Assembly (NCBI GenBank): GCA_022592435.1
Contig: JABYQS010000166.1
Span: forward strand, 1 to 64,000
Direction: 5' to 3'
DNA: 64,000 nucleotides
DNA from: Cerioporus squamosus
Taxonomy: Eukaryota; Basidiomycota; Agaricomycetes; Polyporales; Polyporaceae
The notes beneath the pieces were generated by a model. That model saw only the letters and a program-made list of their open reading frames with translations. It had not been told where the DNA came from and made no database searches. The translations under genes and the position numbers were made by a program. Each line of letters starts with the position of its first letter. Within the stretch, counting starts at the first letter, position 1. Positions 24,377-34,749 of this stretch are shown here, in pieces.

Positions 24377-26323
24377 TCACAGACCGCGGTAGATGGGCAT
24401 GTCCTCCGACAAGCCTCTCAACGCCTCCAGCAGCTGAGCATCGTCTCCGCTCAAATCCTCGAGTCCCGACGAATCGTGTTTGCCAACGAGGGGCAGCTCC
24501 TCGACGTCGCAAATCGTGCCTTCCGCCGGGAGGGTCCCGTCCTCAAAGTACCGCCGAACGTGCTTCGCCGTGCACAGCGACGGCGAGCTGAGCGAGCAAT
24601 GGCCATACGAGTCCTGCACGAGCAGCCCCGAGCCCCCGTACCGCTTCTGCACGTTCCGGGCGTCCGGCAGCGGCGTGACGGGGTCGTACTTGGTCGACAC
24701 GACGAGGATCGGGTGCGCCGTCTCCTTCGCAGCGAGCGGGCCCGTCCAACGCCACTTGGGGCGGATCGGCCACTCCGCGCACTGCATCCAGTAGGTGGCC
24801 CACATTGGTGCCATGAGGTGCGACTGGTCCTCCAGGCCCTGATACCACTTCCTGTACTCCCCGAGGTCCCACGGACGCTTGTCGCCGTCGCCGCACGCGA
24901 TCGAGAACGTCACCTCGTTGTCCATGCGGAAGGAGGGGTCGGGGCGCTCGCCGCACTTGCACTCGGTGGGGCTGACGATGAGGGGCGCGAGCGCGGTGAG
25001 GGCTGCGGTGTCGCCGGTCTCGATGGCATGTATCGTCTTAACGAGAGGGCCGTACATGGTGAGCGGTTTGTAGGTCGAGTAGAAGAACTGGGAGAGGAGC
25101 GCCTTGTGCGAGATGATGGCGGCAGGCTCGGCAAGGGGAATCGAGACTGGATCCTGCTTGACGTCCTCGAGGACGCGGAAGAATCGTTGGCGAATCTTGT
25201 CGGGAGACGATTCGTACAGCGGGCACTTGGTCGGGCCGGCCTGGTGGCAGAAGTCGAATAGAGCGTCAACGGCGCGATCGACATCCACGATGTTGGTGTT
25301 CCAGAGAGCAGCCTTGTAGTTCTCCGCGTCGTAGACTCCGTCCACGATCAAGCGTTTGACCTTGTCCGGATAGATGGCGCTGAAGTACTGTCCTAGGACC
25401 GAACCGTAGCTCTGGAGGGAGCAGAAGAGTGTCAGTTTCGAGCCAAAGAACATGCCATACGGAAACAACTCACGAAGCCCCAGTATTGCAGCTTGTCCTG
25501 TCCGAGCATCTGGGAGATCTCCAGCATGTCGCGTGCAACGTTTGGCGTGCTAACGAAGCGCCCAATGCCCCACTCGCCGCCGATCCTCGTTCCGCAACGT
25601 TGCCCGAGCAGCTTCGCCCGCGCATGAAACAGGCCCACGGAATTATCGCTGGCGTTGAGCAGCTGGTGCCCTTCTTGTGTGCTCCATATAGCCCGCTCTG
25701 AGTCGCTGTTGAAACACCACGCAAGAGGCGTCGTCATCCCTGTCCCGCGGGGGTCGAACCCAAGCAAGTCGAACGACGGCCCGACGACATCGCCGATGTT
25801 CTTGCCCATGCGACCAACGAACTCGGTTCCGGAGCCACCGGGTCCCCCGGGATTGAGAACGATGGTGCCTCTGTAGTTCTTCTTGTCCGTCGCAGGTTTC
25901 ATGCGGATAGCGATAGCGGTCGCGGGTCCGTCCGGGGTGTCGTAGTCGAAGGGGAGGAGCAGACGCGCGCATTTGTGCCCAGAGAAGCATGGCACCCATG
26001 CGAGCTCTCTCTTGGGCTCGAGCTGTCAGACCTCGCTCGTCAGAAACGACTTTCCAAGCAGGCAGTATGGGGAGGTTACTCACTGCGTACCAATCGAAAT
26101 CCAATCCGGGAGCGCTCACGTCTTCGGGAACTGTGGGGAGATCGACCACCTTAGGACCGCCAAAGTACTGGATACTGAACAGCAAGAGCAGCTGGGCGAC
26201 CAGAGCTATGACGAACACCGTGTTCGCTCGTCGACTTGGCCATGTCCAATTGCTACTTGATGGAAGCCGTTCGAGCACCAACAGCGAACGCGGGTGGGCC
26301 ACTCGAACTGCCTTGTTGTCCAT
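24377..26323 (-). CDS. S33-family alpha/beta-hydrolase peptidase (tripeptidyl aminopeptidase-like)
   Basis: This alpha/beta hydrolase of the fungal tripeptidyl/prolyl aminopeptidase type has three exons. The N-terminus has a signal anchor (TVFVIALVAQLLLLFSIQYF, residues about 35-54), so the enzyme is probably membrane-bound or secreted. LNPGGPGGSGTEFV forms the oxyanion region. The nucleophile elbow GFSYGSVLGQY is assembled across the intron at about 25,410-25,470. The acid is in VVSTKYDPVTPL and the catalytic His in QDSYGHCSLSSPS. The first intron (near 26,020-26,086) joins DFDWYA to LEPKRELAWV in frame. The gene ends RGL at 24,377. About 590 residues fits the family. Confidence 0.85.
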
Positions 26324-26399
26324 GGCAGATGGTGGAGAGAGGCGGGAGGCAACGGCGAGCTTCGCCGACGCATACTCGTATATGTTACGGCACTAGTGA

Positions 26400-28430
26400 T
26401 GGTGGGAGCAAGTTACCGCGTGGCTGTGTCATATGTTCATTGTCGACTATTGTCGAGGACCCGAGCGGCACTAACTAGTGTGATAGATGGAAGCGAAGCC
26501 GCGTAGAACAGCGAGAAAGCTTGGCAAGCTCAAGGTGGGTTGAAGTCCGAGCTGCTATTATTAGTGCTGGTGTTGCATCGGAGGAAGTCTGTAAGTTTCG
26601 GAAGCCTTTCTCCTTATCGACAGTCGGTCTGAGTTTCTTCAATTCGAGCTCGAGCCTCGGGTGTCGCGTATGTGTGCTTGGTGCTGGCGGCGGCCGCGTA
26701 CACGACGCTAGGCGTTACACCTCTCGCGTCCAGAACACGCGTACAACGCTCGATCTTCCGTCTCACCCCCTGAAGGCTTCACGTAGGGACGTGCAAGGTC
26801 GGAGAGCGCGTGGGCCGTTCGCAGACAGTTTCAACGTCGTCCTCGGAGCGAGTCTCTCGGACATGTCTGAGGAAATCCATAGGAGCCCTCGACAAGCCAT
26901 GGGTGCTCTTCAGCTACTCTTTTGATGTCCAGAGATGCTGCGCACCGCATATGTGCACGGCGAACACTTGATTCCTGCGTGACTATTCATTCAGTATCAT
27001 TGCATCTAGTAACAGCTATGGGCTCAGATGATGGACGTACCAGCCACAGTACACACCCGATTCGTCGAACCCAGCCACACGAGAGGGACCAATGGGAAGC
27101 CGACGTGCAAGGATCGGCGCACTATTCGGGACCGACAGTGTGAAGAGAGGCTGGCTGGCGCCAGCCGCACGTCCCGTCCATAAGTAGACCACCGCCGGGT
27201 TCGTTCGACTCTACCTCCAACCACCACCTTCCCCGACTTTTCTCTAGCCTGGCTCTAGCTGATTTCGCCCGACATACTCTGCTGACGACTGGCCTTGGTC
27301 CGGGTGGTGACTATATGCGTGCTCGGCGTCGGGCGTTGCCCTGGCTCATCGACCTCTTGACTCTTGGACGACACCACGACTCGACCTCCAAGCTCAAAAG
27401 CTTGCAACACCCTGACATCGGCGGGCGACTCTTGCATAACGACTTCTTGCACTGGGACAACAGCGCTCGACTTCGACATTCAACGGAGGTGGCGACCATG
27501 GCTCTCCCCCAAGTACGTCGTGCTCTGGCGCATCGGCTTCTTGACTCCCGGGCGACTACTCGGGTGGACCGAACGCCCTGGACCCGGAGCTTGCGATACC
27601 TTGGCTACGGCACTAGGCAACTCTCGCACGATAATTCCTTGGGCAGCGACTCTGACGACGGCGACCTCAACGGCTGCTCTGGCGAAGCCTGCTCCAAGCA
27701 CGTCTGTTACTCTGCTCGGTCTCCGGTCTGTCCTGCGCTGCGACCGTCGATTGCTTCGGGACGGCACTTGGCGACTACACGAAGGTGTCAGCAAAGAGCA
27801 GCAAGTGCAAGTGACCACCTTCTGGGAATCTCGCCTCTGGCGGCTGCTACCTTGACACGACGGCTATCCTGGGCAACGACTCTTGACGTCAAGTCCGGCG
27901 GGCAGCGTCGGCTTCGATGATGCTTCTGTCGCTCTGCCTTTGCTGGGTCTGGCTGGGCCGACTGTCGATCCCGCCTGTACGATTACTTGGCGATTACACG
28001 ACGACATCAGGAAGAAGTGCTACTTACCTCATCCTGTGGATCTGAAAGTCGGGCGAAGGCGCTGGTAGCTGCTCGTTCTTTGCTGGATCTAACTGTCCTG
28101 CGCTACGACTCGACCAGTACGGCACTTGACGGCTACAGACGACGTCAGCGGGTGGCAACGAGTGTAACTGACCTGCTCGGATCGGTTCTGATGGCTGGCT
28201 TATGGCTTCGGCGACGACTGGGATATCAGGTGAGTCCCCGAGGGAGGGTGGTCGATGTGACCATCCTGGCGCAGACCTTTTTGTGGTCCTCGGGATAAGT
28301 ACCTCTTCGAGGGAAACCAACCTGCGCCTCAAAATACTCCATGTATGCGCCCTTTCCTTCGTTGCCAGCGCGCACGTTGCGCGCCAGGCTATGCTGTATT
28401 CACTCTAGATCAATACACATCGTATGGCGA
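26400..28430. other. Two-kilobase stretch without recognised gene
   Basis: No exon chain or motif is recognisable here, although several overlapping frames are open. GC content is high. The last part (27,714-28,172) holds degenerate direct repeats listed separately. The stretch lies between the 5' end of the S33 peptidase gene and the 3' end of the Ap4A phosphorylase gene. Confidence 0.4.
27714..28172. repeat. Three degenerate direct repeats of about 90-100 bases
   Basis: Blocks at 27,714-27,816, 27,942-28,028 and 28,082-28,172 share the order GCTSGRTCT, CTGTC, a GACTCGA/GACCGTCGA-like stretch, a TTGRCG core with CTACA or TTACACGA, CATCAG or GTCAGC, and ACTGACC or AGTGACC at the end. They are too diverged to be a recent satellite. 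Looser matches of the core occur earlier (about 27,340-27,660) and near 32,450-32,510. No reading frame is shared by all blocks. Confidence 0.5.
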
Positions 28431-28468
28431 CTCACTATCGTCTTCCTGCTCCGCTGCTCTATGAACCT

Positions 28469-29851
28469 CTACTCCTGCCCCTGCACATGGTCATCCGCGA
28501 ACCGATGCGCCTCCGTCTGCGCCTCGTGCACGCTCTCCAACGCGACGCCCTTCAAGATCTTCGCCACGCCCTCCTCCTTCACCGCCTCGAGCTCGCGCTC
28601 GCTCTTCACGAGCAGCATCCCCGCGAAGCCGAGCGCGTTCACGCTCAGCTTCTCGCCCGTGCCCGCGAGCGTGTGCGTCTCCTGCCGGCGCGGGACGACG
28701 TGCATGTGCTCGAGCGTGAGGAAGACGTTGTACGAGGGCGTGCCGGCGGGGTACGTCGGGTCGTGGCGCACCGTCTGAATTGCGAGGTCGAGCAGGGAGA
28801 GGAACGCGTCCGCGAGCGCGCGCTCGAGCGTTTCTGGGTCGGTCGTGTTCGGGAGCGAGGAGGGGAGCCGGCGGACGTGGTTGGCGTATGGGAGGGCTGT
28901 GAGACTGAATGGCCGATCTGCGTGCGAGTGCGCGTACGCGAGTGGTCAGTTGTGCGCGCTGCCCGCTCCAGGTGTGGATGTGGGTGGGTCGTACGTACCC
29001 TCCTGGTCGAGCTTGGTGGCACGCGCGAGCTTCTCTACGGGCGGGCCGTCGTCGTCGATGGGGATGAGCTGGACGTGTTTGTGCGGCTGGCTCGCGCCGC
29101 TCAGGTCACCGCCTGCATGCCATCAGTATCCGCCCGACACCACGGTAGCAACAGACTCACAGTTGTAGAAGGCGAAGAACTTCCTCCCGACAGCTTTCGC
29201 GGCAAGCAGGAACAGGTACACTTGGACGAGGTCCGTCGGGAGAAGCGGAGACGTCTGCGACTGAAATCTGCTCTCTCACCCTCAGCATACCGTCCACAGC
29301 GCAATGCATCCCATCCCGCCTGCGCACGCACCTTTCGTGACCATCATGAAGTGGTGCGGCACGACAGAGTACTTGTTGAACTGCACGCGAGAACACATAC
29401 CACGCCCTCGTCAGTAATCTCGGTGTCCAGCCCTTCAGACTACACAGCACGCGCGGCGGCAACACTAACCAGAATCACGTACTCGCGCCCTTCGAGCTCG
29501 TCGCGCACCTCGCCGAGGTACAGCGCGGGGACGTATGGCGGCGCGAACGGGTCGTGCCGCTTCTTCTCGCGCTCTTCTGCGCTCGGGCGGTCTTTCGTGA
29601 AGTCGGGCGTCGGGAGGCGGGGTTTGTTCTGCAGGGCGGGGCACAAGCGGATTTGGAACTGATGTCCATGCGGCGCGTGTCGGGCGTGAGGAGGGGACGG
29701 AGCGCAGAGATGGACGCAGACAGAGACGCACCTCGATGCCGTTCTCAGCGTGTGTATGCACAGAGGACGGGAAGAAGAGCAGGTCTCCCGACTCGCGCGC
29801 CTTGTCGAAGTTGTCCGGGAGCGTCGCGAGTATCTCCTTGTGCGTCGGCAT
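28469..29851 (-). CDS. Ap4A phosphorylase / ATP adenylyltransferase
   Basis: This enzyme cleaves diadenosine tetraphosphate with phosphate to ADP and ATP. The first exon reads MPTHKEILATLPDNFDKA (ATG at 29,851). Later exons give FQIRLCPALQNKPRLP, YLGEVRDELEGREYVIL and NKYSVVPHHFMMVTK. The signature SGASQPHKHVQLIP (about 29,050-29,100) has the HIT-like histidines. The C-terminal domain reads PSYNVFLTLEHMHVVPRR followed by LSVNALGFAGMLLVKSE, as in the ATP_transf domain. Short introns separate the exons. An open frame upstream, rich in Arg and Ser, could add a mitochondrial leader but is more probably 5' untranslated sequence. Confidence 0.85.
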
Positions 29852-30717
29852 CCCAGATCGTCCGGTTGAGATACCAGCAGTAGCAGTAGCAGCAGCACGA
29901 GTGGAAGGGGTTGGGGTCGAGAATTCAAAGTAGGCTGGGCGGACGTGTGCGGCTTTAGCAAGGATGCTATTCCGCAGTCTGGGAGTTTGCCAAGTTCTAG
30001 TGAGAGATGCGGAGGCTGTGAGAGGCCGCCGAGCGTGGCCAGTAGATGGGTGTGCGTTGTGCACGTTGCGGCGCGCGGTGAGGCTGAGGGAGAGGGAGGG
30101 AGAGATGGTCGATCGACGAGCGGATTGCATGTCTTTGCCCAAGTCACGCGTCTGGCGTCTGCACGGCGCAACGGTGGAAGTAGACGCCTCCGCGTCATTC
30201 CCCGGACGATCGTCTCGACGGCATCCGAGAACTCATGCACTCATGCACGCATGCTTGCATGTCATGTTGCTGCAGGTCGTGTATGATGTAACGGTTAGCG
30301 GTCGTCGAGCGTGCGGGGGATGCGACTATTACAGGAGAGCTTCACGCTTTCGATTGCTAATACAACAGAACGGCAGCAGCAAAGAGCGTCCAAGACCGGG
30401 GGAAACCGTGATTCTACGGAGACTCGTTTCACACTCGCGCACGGCGCCTTCGGGTGGGTAGGGGGCTCATGCGGCGGAGCGTGCTGGGTTGATAGCTGGG
30501 CATGCAAGTTGGGAAAGCAAAAAAGAACGACAACAACAAAGACAGGATGAAGCGGAGCGGGGATGAGATGGTGGTGCTGGGAGGGGTGTGCGGACGGGGA
30601 GATGAGGAAATGGGGGTTGGGTGGGGGAGTGTGGAGAGGAGGGAACGGCGAGATGGAACCAGCCGATCTGCCGGCAGTCTGCATGTTCTCCCCGTACCGT
30701 ACCAGGAGCGAGAACGC
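29852..30717. other. Intergenic gap with a G-rich tract
   Basis: No gene recognised. About 30,540-30,660 is strongly purine-rich on the plus strand, mostly G runs. The gap lies between the start of the Ap4A phosphorylase gene and the end of the next minus-strand gene, so it holds the promoter of the former. Confidence 0.5.
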
Positions 30718-31478
30718 TCAGGCCCTTCCGCCCCGCCCCTTATTGTCCTTCGCCTCTGGCATAACTTCTCCATTAAGCTGCGCACGCGTGTAACACAGTG
30801 CCGCTATGAGGGAGTATATGGCCCCGTTGGTTCCCTGCATGTGCATGTGCGTCAGCGCACGGACAGGCGCAGAGACTCGACGGTTCAAACACACCTGATA
30901 GTACAGGATCGCGAAGAAAGTCTGCAGCAGTAAAAGCACTATACGAATCGGGAAGCTCCGATGTATGGCTGTATTCTTCAGGAAGGGCGCGGGATAGTCG
31001 AGCGCAAGCAACCCAAAGCCGAGAAGCATGCTCAGAATCTGGACAATGGGCGCCTTGACGATGATGGACACGAAGAGACTGTCGCTCGCGGCGGGTCTAG
31101 AGGGGGCGCGCTCACAGTCAGTACGGTTTATCGCATCAAGGGCACCTGCACGCTGTCATTTATTGCACCGAGACGCAGACACACGCATGGTAACGCGATG
31201 TGCGCTGCGCCTCCGAAACCCAACATGGCGCGGGGGTGTGGCTTGTGGGAGGACACTCACTGGATACCACCGGGGTTGCGGACGATGCCGTGTACGAAGT
31301 CCCAGAAGAACTTCCTGTAGTAGAATCCCCAGAACGAGGCCCAGATCGTGTCTTGCGAGAAAGAGAGGGTTGGCATCAGCATGGGCCGGTGTCCCGGACT
31401 TGGCGACGAGGAGTACTCACAGACTGTGGCCGTGAGGGAAACATAGCGAGCGTATTCGTGCCAAACCAAGTTGCCCAT
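30718..31478 (-). CDS. DUF7727-type four-helix membrane protein
   Basis: Four exons give a small basidiomycete membrane protein. It starts MGNLVWHEYARYVSLTATV (ATG at 31,478). Over an intron it continues YTIWASFWGFYYRKFFWDF and GIVRNPGGIQ, then APIVQILSMLLGFGLLALDY, HRSFPIRIVLLLLQTFFAIL and, in the last exon, GTNGAIYSLIAALCYTRAQ. It has about four hydrophobic segments and a charged tail ending KGRGGRA. I recognise the order of motifs as the DUF7727 family of basidiomycetes. Its function is unknown. Confidence 0.75.
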
Positions 31479-31675
31479 TGCGACTCGAGAGTTGGATTTA
31501 AAAGGAAAGGGTTTCTGAAGAGGAGCTGAGACTGGGACCTGGACTGGTCAGGGAAGCTTGGCGAAACGGGGGGAGGAGGAGCGCTGCTCTGTTCTGAAAG
31601 GGACCGGAGAACGAGATGCACGGACTAAGCAGGCAGAGAGAGTGGGATAAGCCGGTGGTCCAGCGAGCGCAGCTC

Positions 31676-31736
31676 GACCAAGGAGAAAGAGACTGAAGGA
31701 GGAAGAAGAGAAGAGGGGAGGAAGACGGAGAGGAAT
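31676..31736 (-). promoter_or_regulatory. CT-rich tract upstream of the DUF7727-type gene
   Basis: On the coding strand this stretch is nearly all C and T. It lies about 200 bases before the ATG. Pyrimidine-rich tracts at this position are common in fungal promoters and 5' leaders. Confidence 0.4.
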
Positions 31737-31739
31737 GCA

Positions 31740-33240
31740 CGCAGCGTTGGCCCGCCGCCCTTGTCTCTCCCAGCCTGATTGATATAGCGCCGTGACAGGT
31801 CACTCTTCCCACTGCCTTCCCGTAACCAAGGCACGCCCTGTCACGCCGCGCCTCACCCACCTCGCTCCTCCTCGATTTCGTTCCCATCTTTGGTGGCAAA
31901 CAGTCTCGGATGGGTACGCGGAACACGCAAGCGAGCAGGCATACTGATGCCAGTGTTGCGCTGCCCGTCCGCGATCTCGTACTGCTCACCCGCGCGTGTC
32001 CGGGGTGCCCGAGCAGCGTGTGACACGCTGTGACATACGGCGATTCTGCCCTCCCAGAATGATGGTTCGGCCTCCTTGATCGGCGCGTCCTGTTCGCAAA
32101 TGTCGAGACGAAGATAGCACAGCGTCCAGGGACGAATCGCCAGAAGTGCAATTTACACCCGCAGCGAGCTTTGTGCTTCTATGCGAGATGCAAGCCTCGT
32201 CATTCGTGGTTATTTCGTGCATGCTTCTACAAGTGCTGGTCGACGGTCGTTGTCACACCGCAGGTTATCGGAATACGAGCTCGGGGGCACTTGAAGCTTT
32301 GAAGGACCGCGTGGAGACGGGTGACAGCCAGGCTGGCAACTGCATGAGATGGGTGGAGACTGGGCGCGATCCAGAGCCTAGCGTTCTCATGTCACCGACG
32401 GTGTTTGCCACACTTACCGCTTTGAGCCATGCCCATCTACCGGGGACTCGGGATGGCGCTTGGCGACTTCCCGACATCCGTACCTGCACTCGACGTCGAC
32501 CTTGGTCTAGACAGTGAGGCGATGATTCGAACGAAGAGGCTACATCATGCCACGCAGTCGAGCATACATCACAACCTGCGAGGAGGAACACCCACATAAC
32601 CTCAGGTAAGTCAGTCGCTTCGTGAGGAGTTCACTCGCAGACACTAGCACGATCCGGAGGCGCCTTGGCGGAGCATTTCGACGACAACATGCATGAGAGC
32701 GAACCTGGGAGTGGTGGAGCCAAGAATACTTATGGGGAGGACAATCACTGTTCAGCATAATTTAGGTTGGCGGACACAGTAACCTGCGTAAGTAACTTGT
32801 GCTGTTGTGGATGCCAGCTCACAATGTCCCCTCACGCTCTAGGTCATTGGAGAAGTCTGAAGCTTCGAAGGCTGCGTATATGCTCTGTGCGAGCCGCTGA
32901 CACCCCAACATTCGTCCCTCTTCGTGACGTCTACTGGTCTACCGGTCGACCTTAACCTCACAGCTTGTCTCTGGCTACTACGATGCTCCTTTCCTGAGCA
33001 GCGGTCGAGATAAATTAGCAGAACCTCGCACCTATACTTGCGCAACAATGCTCGACACTGCATGGATGCTCAGACGTTCTCGATGCACACCACTTCTGGT
33101 GCACACTGTCTAGCTGAACGGGCCGGCCAGTACCAAAGCTCGATGCTTGGACTCCCTCACTTTGGCCGGTATCGAGTGGCACCTCAGGCTCACGCTTAGT
33201 CTTCGCCTTGACCTCTGCCTGGTATATCAAGAGCGGAACA
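31740..33240. other. Gap without recognised gene
   Basis: Several overlapping open frames exist, but none has a recognisable domain or a plausible exon chain. It separates two divergent genes, the DUF7727-type gene and the homeobox gene. Confidence 0.4.
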
Positions 33241-33246
33241 GGATGA

Positions 33247-34265
33247 GCTCGTCCACCACCTCTCGAAGCCCGCCGACCCACCAGTGAACCATGTCTTCGC
33301 CATATTCCAACCACAACGACGAGTCCTCTCCACCTCCGACAGCCCTCTGCGAGCCACAGCACTTCGGACTCAGCTCACGGAAACTGGGATGGACGCCAGC
33401 CTCCGAGAGGTCACCCAGGCTCTGCTAGGGTCCATGCACCGGCCGCTGCTTCCTTCGCGCCGCACCAGCTTGCACAGTCCAGAAGGAACGACACTGGAGT
33501 CCCTCCACCAAATGCCTTCGTAGTACCTGGCGAATATCTACTCGGCAACCCTGGGCGGGCTGCCGGAAGTGGTATCAGTAACTCTACCGCCCGTGGCCCT
33601 CTGCAAGCTGCTGCTACCCACGTTGGAGTCAGAACGAACGCGACAGACAGCTCTCCGTCACATTCCACCACTGTAGGACAAGCCCCATCGTTTGCAGACG
33701 CCGACGAGGGTCCCTCCGCTGCTACCGTACCCGCGGCACGCCCTCCTTCTGCCAACGCAGGCGCGGGAATACGTATGCCGCTGAACAGGGAGCGGGATGA
33801 TGCCGAGGAGATACTCTGGCAATACTTCCGCACTCGGAGCAAGACGCCTTCCTACGATGAGCTGGTCATGCTTGCGAACAGTACAGGAATGCGGACAGAG
33901 GACGTTGAGATATGGTACGTTTTCTCTCGTACATACATATCTCCGGAGCTCGCAGGCCTCGGACTGACCAACGTTCCGCTTTGGTGTGTAGGTTTGCATG
34001 TGCTAATGCACCCCCCAAGGCAACTCGGGTGATCATGAGCGACGCCCAGCGGAACTTCCTTCAGAACTACTACATCAAGAACGGATCGCCGTCCCCTGCG
34101 CAGCGCGCCCGGCTCGCTCAAGAGCTTGACGTGGACGCGGAGGTCGTTCGTAAATGGTCCGTTTCTTCGTTTCTATCAGCTCAGCTTCTGCGAGGACATC
34201 CTGGCTGACCTGTCGGCAGGTTTGCAAACCATAACCATAAGATGCGCAAGCTGGCACAGCGCTAG
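33247..34265 (+). CDS. Double-homeobox transcription-factor-like protein
   Basis: The open frame runs from 33,247 through a Ser/Thr/Ala/Pro-rich region (about 180 residues) into DAEEILWQYFRTRSKTPSYD and then VEIW, joined over an intron to FACANAPPK. This looks like the third helix of a homeodomain. A second unit follows: SDAQRNFLQNYYIKNGSPSP, then AQELDVDAEVVRKW, joined over another intron to FANHNHKMRK, a clearer homeodomain third helix. The stop is at 34,263-34,265. The 5' end is unresolved: the only early ATG (33,291, MSSPYSNHND) is in another frame, so an intron or frameshift must lie between. The first in-frame ATG is at 33,775. DNA binding in the nucleus is inferred. Confidence 0.6.
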
Positions 34266-34749
34266 AGACCGTCAGCCGGACGGTCAACATTCCGACCGAT
34301 AGATGACCACGGCACTTGAGCTACTTGGAGGGCACAGCAATGTAACGGCGTCATGTGTATGTTACACCTTCAAGTTTCAAAGCTGGTGACTGAAGTCCTA
34401 CCTGACCAATTTGAGTGGCACAGCGTGCTCCTCGAGGCTCACGAGACTGTAGCTCAGCAAGTATCTCAAGAAGTGCGCTTGCGCTGCCTATATCCAGCTC
34501 AACTGAGCAGGAAGTCCGTCACGGAGTTCTGCGATTTGTGCTGCAGTACGAATGTCTGAAGACCGAGGTACACAGTAGTCAGATTGCAAGATGGATAGAA
34601 CAGACAGCTAGTATACGAATCATCGTGGTACAAACACGCCCAAGAAACAGTCGAGAGCTCAGAACAACATACAACACACCGCATCGTACACCGGCCTAGA
34701 CGTCGCAGCTTCGCCTTCGCGTGCCAGAGACCTGCCTCAATCTCAGGAC

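Noticed and set aside
27250..28200. Repetitive protein-coding gene
   Set aside because: The repeated blocks do not share one reading frame and each frame is closed at different points.
28424..29662. 412-codon plus-strand open frame
   Set aside because: It is antisense to the Ap4A phosphorylase gene, whose HIT-like motif and exon chain are clear. GC-rich coding DNA often leaves the opposite strand open.
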